64,000 bases of DNA from Magicicada septendecula (Eukaryota; Arthropoda; Insecta; Hemiptera; Cicadidae), in contig CM068367.1 in NCBI GenBank assembly GCA_034769895.1, positions 708,258,885-708,322,884 of the forward strand, written 5' to 3'. The position numbers and the translations under genes are program-made. Every line of letters begins with the position of its first letter. Within the stretch, counting starts at the first letter, position 1. The notes under the pieces were generated by a model that did no database searches, was not told the DNA's origin, and saw nothing but the letters and a program-made list of their open reading frames with translations. This document shows, piece by piece, positions 21,901 to 31,592 of this stretch.

Positions 21901-23319
21901 TGTAATTGGAATATTAGATCGGGTTAGTTTAAGGTGCAACCTTTTCGCAAATGATTTCGTACAAAAATTGATCTGGGACCCGGCGTCAAGAAGTGCCCGA
22001 GCCTTATGCCTATTGCCAGCCTGATCAATGACATATACAACCGCAGTGGATAAAAGTACATTGTTTTTACACTGTAATTTGAATGAGCAATAGTTACTGC
22101 TGGCAGCTGCTGATTTCGGCACGTAATTAGCGTGCAGCAAGGTGTGGTGACCCTTTGAACAAATTTTACAAACCTGTTTACTTTTACAATTTGTTATCAA
22201 ATGACCTGCTCTAAGGCAGTTAATACAACATTTATGATTTGCAACCAATTGCCCCCGCTCAGCGGCACTTAATATGCGAAAATTATTACACATGTAAAGC
22301 GGGTGGTCAGATTTACAGCACACACATGAATAATGCCTTGCCGCTGCGTGATAACTCTTAAAGGTACTGCTGCCAGCAGTACTTCTTAAGCTACATTTCT
22401 CAAATTTATTGTTTGGTTTTACACTAGGTTTGTTGAATTGCTGTCCGGATTCAATTGGCATTGTATTTTCTAAAAGTTGTCGGCGCAAATTCAAAAAATG
22501 CGTAAAGTCTTGAAAACTGGGCAAGTTGTCAGGGTCTATGGACTCCTTCCAACGTTTTAAAGTAATAGGGTCAAGTTTGGTGGAGAGCAACTGTATGGTA
22601 ATAAACTCAAATAGGTTTACGGACAGCTTCATTGCCGCCAGTGAATTAACGGAAGACGTTATAGTATTCGTAAACTCCGCCAAGCTTTGAACTGAGTCCT
22701 TTATTGTGGACTTAACCTGAAGTAGGTTCTGTACATAATATTTGGCTAATATAAATGGATTATTGTACCTCTCGGACAGCAAGTTCAACGCTATTACATA
22801 ATTTTCTTGACAAATTGGTAATGATTTAATTAAGTCTAATGGTTCACACTTCACCGATGAATGCAAGTAATGCAGTTTCTGTACTGGCGTTAAATCTGAT
22901 CTTGAATGCACTAGATCATTGAAAATTGAATAGAAATGTTGCCACTCAAGTATGTTGCCTGAGAAGCAGGGCAAACTTATCGGCTTTAAATGCACAGGCG
23001 TCGATAGTACAGGAGGCACAGTCTGAGTATTAAAAGTGTCAAGGAGTTGTAAAATGTTTGCCTCAGTTGAGTATATCGTTTCCTCAACCTCGACTCGGTC
23101 TGCCTGAGCAGTGCTCGCGTCTTTACTGATAAGCTCTATCTCAGACTGTACTTCGTCGTACTTCGAGGCTAAGCACTTAAGACTTTCTAATCTTACAGTC
23201 AGAAAATGTTTTGTAGTTAAATTAATATCAAACGAATTTACCGCGGATTGTATCCGCACTATCGCGGACTTTAATCCGCCTCTCTTTCTGGTCAGCACCT
23301 TGAGGCCTTCTTCAGACAT
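18925..23319 (-). CDS. BEL/Pao Gag-Pol polyprotein with reverse transcriptase deleted
   Basis: One frame of 1,464 residues from the ATG at 23319 (MSEEGL). The frame is open ~130 bases further upstream but has no earlier ATG. Order: Gag-like DUF1759 region (about 1-300); cysteine/histidine knuckles including CX2CX4HX4C (C365-C378); an A17-type aspartic protease with DAG at D445. Then, instead of reverse transcriptase, ~35 residues of low-complexity filler (about 698-733, bases 21121-21228). RNase H follows from D783 (FSDAS), then the integrase zinc finger, the integrase core at D1164, D1230 and E1284, and a DUF5641-type C-terminus. No YXDD motif or other RT block is present. BEL Pol proteins are normally several hundred residues longer. 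The protein could still bind RNA, cut and integrate, but must borrow RT. Confidence 0.93.
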   Translation of the reverse strand: MSEEGLKVLTRKRGGLKSAIVRIQSAVNSFDINLTTKHFLTVRLESLKCLASKYDEVQSEIELISKDASTAQADRVEVEETIYSTEANILQLLDTFNTQTVPPVLSTPVHLKPISLPCFSGNILEWQHFYSIFNDLVHSRSDLTPVQKLHYLHSSVKCEPLDLIKSLPICQENYVIALNLLSERYNNPFILAKYYVQNLLQVKSTIKDSVQSLAEFTNTITSSVNSLAAMKLSVNLFEFITIQLLSTKLDPITLKRWKESIDPDNLPSFQDFTHFLNLRRQLLENTMPIESGQQFNKPSVKPNNKFEKCSLRSTAGSSTFKSYHAAARHYSCVCCKSDHPLYMCNNFRILSAAERGQLVANHKCCINCLRAGHLITNCKSKQVCKICSKGHHTLLHANYVPKSAAASSNYCSFKLQCKNNVLLSTAVVYVIDQAGNRHKARALLDAGSQINFCTKSFAKRLHLKLTRSNIPITGISNTACCATDIVSVRIMSRYQRHSFEAKCAVLSNLTHNLPSISFDINRFHIPNKIFLADPDFNISSQIDILLGAQFYLDLILANKYTCGPNFPIIQETKLGYILAGNLPKHCHTQGPAVSFLARNNDSQILQSLERFWEAETIPGDTPNSESACEEHFVRSTQRNHEGRFIVSLPFKSDNPHLGESYTSAESRFLSLERRFRRDPKLARDYADLTKECKDLGHTTLIDHGAINLIASHTYYIYLCAYLCILIYLLCLCKLGWDEPISGQSLSDWHSLCNKLSLIGKIVVPRSIRCNREAVTVQLHGFSDASERGFGCCVYIRVIYQDATASCRLLCSKSRVAPLRQVSLPRIELCACLLLSRLVSKIIPALHSFIDDVHLYSDSMVALYWIHAQSTRWKTYVANRVAEIQRRTQTYIWHHIDSRRNPADIISRGCFPDVLRDCSLWWHGPGCLSQSSDSNPVPSFVPATPSSSEVTAEEKTIHNRSLMSTLAVDLSLDFSSLHRLTRVYAYCFRFIRNVRHSSADKLSGDLTPAEIHQSLNFFIKQSQSIHFPGEISCLRNGSSVSIRSKLASLDPFLDDSGVIRVGGRLQHSQLPYDSKHPIVLPPSAHVTRLIIEREHIRLLHAGAQLVHHSLRQRWWIVNARLVIRSIIRKCFKCIRFSATQQVQRLGILPSPRVTPSRPFLFCAVDYGGPFMIRHGGQKSRTLTKAYVSLFVCLATRAIHLELVSDLTASAFIAALRRFMARRGIPSQLYSDNGTNFRKARTILHDIYNFWHNKDAITSIKSFTSSQGISWSFIPPSSPHFGGLWESGIKSLKFHLRRVVGKSILNFEEFTTVLSQIEACLNSRPLFAISSDVNDPVPLTPGHFLICAPLTAIPDPDLSHVPVSRLGRWQLIQRFVRDIWKAWSRDYLHQLQQRHKWRFAKDNVSIGDLALIIEDNLPPLAWKFGVIIATFPGPDNLVRVVDIRMPTGVLRRPIHKLCLLPARDEI
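21121..21228 (-). other. Filler at the RT deletion joint in BEL
   Basis: Low-complexity stretch with repeated ATAAGTATG and ACATAAGTATATG words (plus strand). It encodes a tyrosine/leucine/cysteine-rich run unlike any Pol domain, yet keeps the frame open. It sits between the region just before RT (KECKDLGH) and the start of the RNase H linker (LGWDEP). Confidence 0.8.
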
Positions 23320-23597
23320 TTTTTTACGCACCTTTTTACTGTTGCTGGTGGTACCTGGTTGGCGACTTCCCGCAGCGTCGGCTCCTTGGTGATGATGGTG
23401 AACAGCTGGCAAAGATGACCACTTTGAGGCACTGCAGCCGGCAGGAACTTGCTATTACGTTGCCCGAAGATGACGAGCGAAATGGCGACGCAAATCACGC
23501 CACGGTCACATTAGCTGACGTGCTAATCCGCCCGTGATGGCCAGAAAAAGATGTAAAAGATGTTAAATGGAAATCCAGGTCCGGAGTGACCAAAAAA
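23320..23597 (-). other. BEL leader with primer-binding site region
   Basis: Between the 5' LTR and the gag ATG. On the element strand the LTR ends CATCCA, followed by a short T run and TGGTCACTCCGGACC. A TGG a few bases after the LTR is the normal start of a primer-binding site, but I have not assigned the tRNA. Confidence 0.55.
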
Positions 23598-24174
23598 TGG
23601 ATGATGCGCACCGTGAGGACCAAAATGCTGATTGGAATCCAGGCACGGTGGACCAAAAAATGGATGGTCCCGGTCCGAGTGGACCGAAACTGATGAATGA
23701 AAGTAATGTTCCACAAGTGTGGACAGGAAGAATTAATTAGTTGGGCCCAAGTGGGCGAAAATTATGTTTCTTGAATTATATTCTGTTAGCTGGTCTTCCA
23801 TGGTGATTGAAGATGATGTGTAGAATGAATTAAAAATTACATTAAGAAATAAAAAGAAGTGGACTGTATACGAATAGTTTTAATATTGACTGATTACATT
23901 ACAGCTGTAAAATTGAAGTAGGCTGGCTAATGCTGCATATTGAATTAATATAAATTTAGTTACTCATGAAGAGGGCCTAGTCGGTCATAATAGAAAATAA
24001 TAAGGCCTAAAGCCTACATTTAATGTCGACACTAACTTGACAGAGAAAGTTCGGCGAACCGAACGCCGAGAAAGCTGAATGTGCACTGGGCAAGGTACAA
24101 TCACGCGAAAGTTGATGCGATATATAAATCAGATTAGCCAACCTAGAAAAATAAAATCATCGCGCTACCGTCCA
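23598..24174 (-). repeat. BEL 5' LTR
   Basis: 577 bases, matching 17214-17790 with two differences. It holds the promoter side for the minus-strand gag-pol, with a TATATAA-type box on the plus strand near 24121. Confidence 0.95.
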
Positions 24175-24179
24175 TGGGC
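24175..24179. other. Target-site duplication of the BEL element, right copy
   Basis: TGGGC, matching 17209-17213; the flanking CTATATAC continues block A as in block B. Confidence 0.95.
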
Positions 24180-24603
24180 TATATACTGAACATTAAGTAA
24201 TTTCTTTAATATAGAAACTGTCGGATCGCACCCACATGCATACGTCTTTTTCATACGGTCTGCATACATTTTGTTATTAATTATTTATTTAATTTTAATT
24301 ATTTTTAACGCATACAATAATACAATCTCTTACCGGGAGTCTCGTAAGTTTCAGCCTGCCATAAGAGTGGAAGAAATAACTGCGCAGTAAACTATTCGGA
24401 TTCCGGAGTCGATGTTTCTCTGAGCCGGGTGGTGAACTGAATACAGCTGTTACAGTCTGACCAAGCCAAACCTCCCTACAAGGTGCGCGCACAGCTTCAA
24501 CGGTTCCGTACAAAGTTCGGTACACCCGCCCCTTGCTCTCGCGTTATTTTACCATTAAATATTCTACAATTTTCGAAGGCCGGAATTATGCCGGCACAAT
24601 ATT
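24180..24603 (-). other. GC-richer segment with possible splice donor, copy A
   Basis: Unidentified DNA between the BEL and the first tandem unit. A GC-richer patch (about 24330-24545) ends, on the minus strand, in CCCGGTAAGAG at 24327-24337, which fits a splice donor. An open frame of 76 codons (24525-24295) runs through it and is kept in copy B. A small inverted repeat GCCGG...CCGGC lies at ~24578-24595. It could be an untranslated first exon or part of an old element. Confidence 0.3.
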
Positions 24604-27423
24604 ACCTGTAACCAACTACCATCTACTAGAAATAATACACATTTTATTATTTAAACGCAAGGCATTCCTTGAATTTATTTAATATTTACGAATCACTGTG
24701 GTTTCCAAAACATGAATTGACAATCGATTACTTCACAAATCACAGCGTTACTTCGATCTTAAGTTTACTAACATATAACCCATAACAAATGTTTTTTAAT
24801 TACAGTTTTAATAAAGAAAAAGAAATAATTAATTAATTTCCCAGGGTTATTTAAGGTTCTTTGAACTTTGAGGAAGTCAGAAATGCATATGGGTCTGTAT
24901 CAAACTTTACATTAATTATTTTAAAATTTGTACAATCTGTATCATTCAGTTGATTTTTTGACCGTTAGAGCGCAAACTACATTTCTTCACTGACAAAACG
25001 AGCACTAAAATTAATGGCGTTTGTAATGTTATTAGCAAAGCCACATTTTTCTGTTTTTTGGTTAATTAAAATAAAGTTTATGTTCACCTTGTTTTCAGAT
25101 GGATTTAAAGAGATGGTGCTGTTTCTAGTGTTCTAGATTAATAGTTGAGGTGTAATTTAGTTAAATTTTAAAAGGAAGTGATCTCACTCAATGGTTTTCA
25201 ATGATGACGTCTTGATTGAGAGGTGGTTAGCCGGATTTATTGGTTTTTCATCATTTTTCTGGTGTGAATTAGTTTATTTCAATGGACATCTCTGATGTAG
25301 TGTCTAGTGCTGACTCGTTTTCTTAATTTAGGAGTGGTTTATTCCGAATACTCTTTTAAATTTATAAAATTTTATAGGACATTATACTTTTCATCTTCTC
25401 ACATTGAATTCCATTAAACAATCAATCAATTTCTTGTTAGCTAGTTACTCCTAGTAACCAAGAAGTTGATGGTTTTTTATTGGCTACCCTAGGTACCGTT
25501 TTAGGTAAATAGGCTAGTATATAATATTACTATTTCTTTTCTTCTTTTAAGAAAAATACTCCTTTACAAATCTTAGTTATGATTAATTTTAATTTATATA
25601 AGATTTTTCTTCATGGATTTATTTAAGCTTGGCTGTTGGCATTTTATAATTTAATGATTTTTTAATTGAGTTTATTTATTACTTATAATGTGGTCCATGT
25701 ATTCTTACTCTATACTACTTTATTTTCCTTTCCATCTTTTTAGTATAGTTTTAATTGGCCTTTATCAGTTTAATATAACCCTGGATTATTTTATATCTAA
25801 ACAAAATAATTATAGTAAACAAAAATATTAATTCTAGTTATAATGCCTTTGTGGCCTACACAATACAAAACTACAACAACTTGTCAATAGTATCATAGTC
25901 TATTGCTATAATACTGCTTTTTTTATCTTCAGCACAAATTTGTGAGATGCTCTTTTTAAATGTTTGACACTTTCACCTATCATACTATATTCCACTTTGT
26001 ACACTGCACTTTTATGATTAAATTTAGTATTATTTTCAATGGTTACAGTGTTTTTAGAGTACAAAGGTTATCATAGTTTGATACATAATCCCCATTTCTG
26101 ACTTTTAAAATGGGTGATTACTGGTTTTTTTCTCTTGTGGTTATATTAATCCTCCTTTATTTATTTATCATTATTGGGCAGGAGTTATGTAATGCTACAT
26201 AAAGCCCCCGCACTAGAACAGATTTATTTTTTATTTCTTCTTAAAAATTAATTGTTTGATTCCTAATTCTTTGGTTCTTTCATCATTCTTCATTATATCC
26301 CTTTATTTCTGCTTGATTATATTCATCTTTTATTTGGTTAATAGTAATAGACTTGATTTCATACTCAACTCTCTCTCTCTTGGAGGCAAATTCATTAATG
26401 ATATGATTTCTCGGGGTGGTGGTCTTTCGAACATTACTAGATAAGGATTGGTCACAATAATCAGTAAAACCTTGTTTTAACACTCTCATATTTCTATTTA
26501 CTTCTATAAATGTGCTTTCTCAATTGAGCTTCTGTCTGCTATCTTCCTTCTGTTTTCTGCCTTCATGCTTCTTGAATCTGATATTAATCTTCTCAGCTGT
26601 TTTATTAACCCTTAAATATTCAATTTCCCTAACATTTTTTCCCTATCCTGTGGGGTGGTTCAGTTCGGGTGGCCACTTTTGGGTCCATTACTCCGGTGTC
26701 CATCCTTACACCTTCTGAGACCAGAGGGACGTACCGTCTACTCAGGAAAATGATTGCTGGAACATTTCTACAGTCAATTCATTATATTAAAAAAAACTTA
26801 CAAGTAGTCGATTTCGGCTAATACTATTGGGATTCTTCACGCTGTTGCTGTTTGCATTTAATTATATATTTCTTTTTCTTCTTGATTCCTTCTTATTTTT
26901 CAGTAACTAATTTCAGATAGCATTATTGATAGGCATTATTTTAAAATCCTTTTGACTTTCCTTCTTGACAGATGTTCTTCGTATCATTTCTTCCTTTACC
27001 ATTTTCAACTCCGAGAAATTCTAAATTGTAGCTGTATTAATTATTATCATTCTTTAGCTTCATTGTAATTCTAGTCATTAAATTATTCGTGGTTCTTCTT
27101 ATTTTCCCTTCTTATCTGAGCACCTTACCATTAATTGTTTTTATATTTTTTTCTTCTCGTTCCCATTATAATATTATTTTTTCTCTTATTTCATTTTAAA
27201 TCAGTTATTTATAATTAAATTATATAATCTGTTATTACATTCTCTTGGCGGTTTGTTGTTTATCTTAAATTATATCGTTTCAAAATATTTTGAGTAAGTT
27301 GTCCTTACATGCTTTTTGAATTTTGGGCTTTTATTATATTTTATTTGGTTCCTTCTTTCCAATGGGTTGCTTGGTCGGTATACAGAAAATCAGTCCCCTT
27401 TTTCTGGTTGATTATTATTTGGT

Positions 27424-28427
27424 TTAATCATGGTCCATAAACTCAGTTACTCCTATTCCTCGGATTACTGGGGTATTCGGAATTACTTCTCTCCTTGATA
27501 ATCTCCTTATCATCCGGCTCTCCCACTTTGCTGCTATGAAACCTTCATTTCAGTACCGGTCTCCCGTCATAGTTCGTTCCTTTTTAACTAACAGGTATTG
27601 TACCTCCTCTAACATTACATAGTCACTCATATTTAATACCATTTCATTCCCTTTTACCTCTGGATTATTTACCAAATATTTGAATGTTATATTCCGTCTT
27701 GAAGATATGACTGATATCGTCTGATATACTTCAATCGTCGACATATTTAATTGAGATCTAGCCTTAATTAACTCCCTTTGTTCATTAATTGGAAGGTTAA
27801 CTACATTAATTAATCCACCCTTCCTCCTCATCTCCAATTCTTCTCTTGTATTTATTATTTTCTTTCTACATATTTTTCTTATTTTCTTGGTCTTCTTTTC
27901 AGGTATTTATTATCCTCTTTGCTGTTGTTATTTTTATTCTCAGATAATATTACACCTTGGTATTCTCTAATTTCTATTTCCTTTCTGCTCTCTTCTGTAT
28001 TCGGACTTACTTTAATACCTTCGGAAGTGCTGTCTAGTGTTTCATTCAAATTCTTGAAACCACTGTCCATTGTTTCCTCTAACTTTCTGAAACTTTCATC
28101 CATTTGTTTCATTAATTTTTCATGGTGTCTCTGGTAATCTTCTCTTATTTTGTTATTCCCTTCCAGTATAATTCTCAACATCTCCTGCATGCTCGTGTCT
28201 TCTTTTTGGGCGGATTTATCTGGTTGGTCCCCTTGGGCATCCTCTTCAATTATTTCCTTTTCCATGTCCATAACTACTTTGGTTTCTTCTTTATCGCCTG
28301 TCTGTTGTTCCATTTCGCTGTCCGTGACTACTTCTATTTCTTGTTCCTGTCCACCTTCTTCCTTCTCCTTGTCTTCTGCCCTCTTCTTCGACCTGCCTCT
28401 GGTATTATGCATTTCTTGTCTTCTCAT
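27424..28427 (-). pseudogene. Gag-like gene of the tandem unit, unit 1
   Basis: Two frames make one broken gene. The first (28427 to 27879, 182 codons from ATG) is rich in E/K/D/Q: a basic start (MRRQEMHN), an acidic stretch, then a coiled-coil-like block (MQEMLRIILEGNNKI, then EKLMKQMDES). A one-base loss near 27885-27900 shifts the frame. The second (27837 to 27424) continues with LPINEQRELI and a region with NMSDYVMLEEVQYLLVK, and has a TGA at 27550-27552 where the other units keep an open codon. I do not recognise it by sequence. The charged coiled-coil, its length and its place right after a primer-binding-like motif suggest Gag of an LTR element. Confidence 0.45.
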
Positions 28428-28497
28428 AGTTGCCGACAAAAATTAGGTTTTTCGTTATATTAACTTGCATATATCTCAAAATTCCTTCCTAATTCAA

Positions 28498-28627
28498 GCC
28501 CCACATTGGGCACCATTTGTAACGTGTTGCGAGTAACCTCTTCCATTTATACATTTCTCGAGTATCTAATGAAAATCTATTTTTTATTTGCCCCACGTTA
28601 TTAGCGTCATTTGTAACGTCTCGCGAG
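28498..28627 (-). promoter_or_regulatory. Primer-binding-like motif and doubled CTCGCGAG segment, unit 1
   Basis: On the minus strand TGGTGCCCAATGTGGGGC (28515-28498) follows an end in GTTACA, with two bases between, as expected for LTR then primer-binding site. About 95 bases away the segment recurs in altered form (28590-28627), with GCCCCACGTT, ATTTGTAACG and the palindrome CTCGCGAG. In unit 1 the first CTCGCGAG is mutated; in units 2-6 both are intact (for example 43297-43304 and 43391-43398). Confidence 0.5.
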
Positions 28628-28998
28628 TAATTTGTGAATCACGTCTATTTGATACTCTTCAAAACTCTCGCCTAATTAATAGTTACAAAGTTTTTATCTG
28701 TTGGTGTTATATGCCTTCAAAATCGAGTGTGTGTGATTATGAAAGAATATTGAACGATATTCTTAAATTTGTTTGTATTAAATCAATGCCGTTGTTTGAA
28801 AATAGGTAGGAGAGAGAGTAAAGAGAGTCAAAGAGAATTACTCACTTTGTATACAATCGAGTATTTTAAATTTTTTCCGCTCGTGGCATCAGCTGTTTTC
28901 TCCTTTTACGAACCCATTTGAGGTTAAATTACTTTTGTAGTACGTAATAATTTCTTGATGACCGGACTGATTCCCTTTCTCTTCTCGATTTTTCATAT

Positions 28999-29326
28999 TG
29001 CAACCCCTCTTCCCTTTTATGTCTTTTTATATGTATAATTTTTTTTTTTTTTTTTTGAAAAAGAAGCCACAAGTTAATTAGAACTAGGCCGGAGCCCAGA
29101 GAAGCCAAAATTGTGCTGGGTCCAGTATGACGGGACTTGCAATGAAACTCGGTTGTAATATAACAATAACAGTTTTTATTGTTCCCATCATTCGCTACAT
29201 CTAGATGAAACTTTATCACATAATTATCACAAATAAATCACAAATATATCATAATAAATAAGACCCATGTTTTAATAGTGTGAAAAGACAAGGTCTGTAT
29301 ATCAGTGACAAGTATTTATATATATA
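28999..29326 (-). repeat. 3' LTR of gag-only element, copy B, outer part
   Basis: Begins TGCAACCCC and runs to the TA stretch where the Helitron inserted. It matches 36871-37198. The other part of this LTR is at 35402-35560; together they make ~487 bases. Confidence 0.82.
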
Positions 29327-29357
29327 CTAGCGAGTACCCGGCATGCGTTGCAATGCC
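29327..29357 (-). other. Helitron 3' terminus: hairpin plus CTAG
   Basis: On the element strand GGCATTGC, AAC, GCATGCC forms a 7-bp stem with one bulge (29357-29340). Nine bases later comes the terminal CTAG (29330-29327), next to T. This is the termination signal of Helitron rolling-circle transfer. Confidence 0.92.
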
Positions 29358-29393
29358 ACTCAAAGAAAGAGAGTGTTTGTGTTTTAATTCTGT

Positions 29394-29888
29394 TTATTGA
29401 AGTGCTTTTGGATATACAATATTTTTTGTTTTTCCGTCTGGTGCGTACATGAATAAATCCGAAGGTTTTCCGACGCGTGAGCAGGCCACATACAGCTGTC
29501 CATGTGAGAAGCATGGATTTTTCAAATTTAGTCCACACACTTGTAGCGATTGTCCCTGTGCTTTGTTGATGGTCATTGCAAATGCGAGTCGCACCGGAAA
29601 CTGCAAATGTTTGAACTCGAATGGCATATCTGTCGGAATCATTGGGATGCGTGGCAACAGTACATCTTCTCCTTTAAATTTTCCATTTAAAATTGTAGCT
29701 TCGATGATATTGTTCATCACCTGTTTCACTGAAAGCCTGGTACCGTTGCAAAGTCGTGGTGGATTGATGTTTCGGAGAAGAATGATAGGCACGCCAATTT
29801 TCAATGTTAAAACGTGCGGCGGCATGCCTGGCAAATCAAGTGAATTCAAGAATTCAGTTGGATAATTGACAACTTCGTCTTGATTCAT
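29394..29888 (-). pseudogene. Helitron RepHel, helicase C-terminal end, copy B
   Basis: The last ~165 codons of the PIF1-type helicase, present only in this copy. It holds helicase motif V-like FAMTINKAQGQSLQ and motif VI-like YVACSRVG, followed by the C-terminus LFMYAPDGKT. It is in the same frame as the piece at 30003-31592; the two are separated only by the TAG at 30003-30005 and 38 open codons, so a single base change split the gene here. The ATG at 29888 is internal. Confidence 0.9.
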
Positions 29889-30002
29889 TACAGTATCGAT
29901 GGACTTATACGTTGTCGCTTCGCCTGGTATTTCGTTTTGAATGCTGAAATTGATGGCATTGACATCGTTGTTTTTGGCTGCTAATATAGCACGTGCACTG
30001 AG

Positions 30003-31592
30003 CTACTGATGATTTTTGTAATTCTGTGCGATATTTGGGAAAACTTTGTGAATCAATTCGTCTCTGGTTGCTGTGATTTTACAGAAGTTTGTTGGCAATG
30101 TGATACATTGTGTGGATTCATCGATTGCCATTTTCCCATTCCCAATATCCAACAATTGTTTTGCGAAACGTTCAGCGGATGCATCATGTTGTAGCTGTAC
30201 ACGCATATTGGTCTTCAAAGTCAATTTCTGTACGTGTCGCCATAAAACTGATGATTTGAGACATGCATTAAGTTCATCAGTGTGTGTTGAACGTGGTATA
30301 ACTGGTAGAATTAGTCGAAAATCACCAGACAATAAAATGAGTGCGCCACCGAAGAGCTGTTCATTTCCTCTCAAATCTTTTAGTGTACGATGAAGCGCTT
30401 CCAATGCTTTTTTGTGCGCCATAGTACATTCGTCCCATATAATGAGTTGACATGATTGGAGTACTTTACCCATTCCAGAATTTTTGTTGATATTGCATGT
30501 GGGTGTCTCAGTGATTTGTATATTCAACGGCAATTTCAGTGCTGAATGCGCTGTTCGGCCACCATCCAAAAGAGTTGCCGCAATTCCAGACGATGCGATT
30601 GCCAGTGAAGCACTGGATGGGAAGCACGTTGTCAATATGATTGCAAATAACGTGCGTATTTGCTGTGGTTGAGCAGTATTCGATGCGTCAGCGAGTGAAG
30701 TGTCCCAATGTGCATCGTTTTCAAGAAGATTTAATTCTTGGCAAGCTTCACGATAAGTGGCACATACTTGACCGTTTACTGTTCTCAATTCTTGGAAGGA
30801 TGTCGGTCCACGTATGTTGATTAACAGTAATCGCAAGTAAAAGCATTCTGCATTGTTTGGGTGAACAGTGTACAGGCGGCCTAACGCGTCAGTCGAATAT
30901 AAGTTGGGATGTCCTTCAACTGGTTTACCTTGTTTGCGACGTTGAAACTTTTTCGCTGATGCATTCCATGTGTAGTATGTTGGCACTTCAGAGTAAAGTA
31001 GCGTCTTTGCAAAAATATCATCCCCGCACAATGAGAAAAATGCAGTTAACGTTGTTGGCGGTGGTGACAATGCTCTTGCACGTGCATTTTCTGTTGTGAA
31101 GTACACACGCTGTCCATTTTCAAGGTGCACTGCCAAATGAACAACTGTTGGATGTCGTTCATGGATTGGAAATGATAAAATGCGCCATACTGCTTCATTG
31201 CTACTAATGTAGCGTCCCAGTTGATATTGGTCGATTTCATTGATAGATGCAGTTGCATTTCCCACTCCAAAAACTGCCATATCGCTTCCTTTGTTGACAT
31301 ATTTGCAAATGTACTTGATCGATTTCACCGAATTGCAATACTCGACATTGATGTGTGCTTTGTACGTTTTCGAGAGTAACGGTGAATAAGGTACAACCCA
31401 ACGATTATCGACTTCAACATCATTGTTTCGTACTTTTAAAGTGATGGATTTGCCGCCATCTTCAGTTGATCGTCGACGATAGAGTGGATATCCGTCATTG
31501 CCAGTGATAGTCTCGGCAAGTAAGTCTCTTGGGTATCGTTTCGTGCATTTCCTACAGACATGCATGGTGAATTGTTGTTGAGTAAGCCACAT
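30003..31592 (-). pseudogene. Helitron RepHel, Rep tyrosine and helicase part, copy B, Walker A deleted
   Basis: Same piece as 7082-9241 of copy A, with two private lesions. First, bases equal to 7819-8262 of copy A are missing and replaced by AAGCAC (30608-30613): an in-frame loss of 146 codons that removes the whole Walker A region. Second, a tryptophan codon TGG has become TAG (30003-30005). Walker B (WDE) is kept. With no ATP-binding loop the helicase cannot work even if the stop were read through. Confidence 0.92.
30601..30616 (-). other. Deletion joint with 6-bp insert in copy B helicase
   Basis: GCCAGTG|AAGCAC|TGGATGGG. The inserted AAGCAC also occurs a few bases away in GGGAAGCACG, which suggests templated end joining. 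Confidence 0.85.

Larger units (their letters stand above)
17214..24174 (-). mobile_element. Complete BEL/Pao LTR retrotransposon lacking RT
   Basis: A 6,961-bp element with 577-bp LTRs at both ends (TG...CA), flanked by the 5-bp duplication TGGGC. It has one long gag-pol frame on the minus strand. By eye the LTRs differ at only two positions, so the insertion is recent. The empty site survives in block B. The reverse transcriptase domain is absent, so this copy cannot be autonomous. Confidence 0.95.
24604..28998 (-). repeat. Tandem unit 1 (4,395 bp)
   Basis: First copy of the 4.39-kb repeat, from ACCTGTAACC to TTTTTCATAT. From minus-strand 5' to 3' it holds an LTR-like region (about 28518-28990), a primer-binding-like motif, a gag-like pseudogene (28427-27424), then ~2.8 kb without a clear gene. 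The plus strand is strongly T/C-rich throughout. At 28998 it joins the LTR of the gag-only element of block B, not another unit. Confidence 0.92.

Noticed and set aside
26256-26718. Small hydrophobic plus-strand frames repeated in each unit (62 and 68 codons)
   Set aside because: Kept only because the DNA is a recent repeat; some units lack them and composition explains them.
28122-28463. Plus-strand, leucine/phenylalanine-rich frames (also in other units)
   Set aside because: They mirror the acidic/basic gag-like frame on the minus strand; T-rich DNA gives membrane-like peptides by chance.
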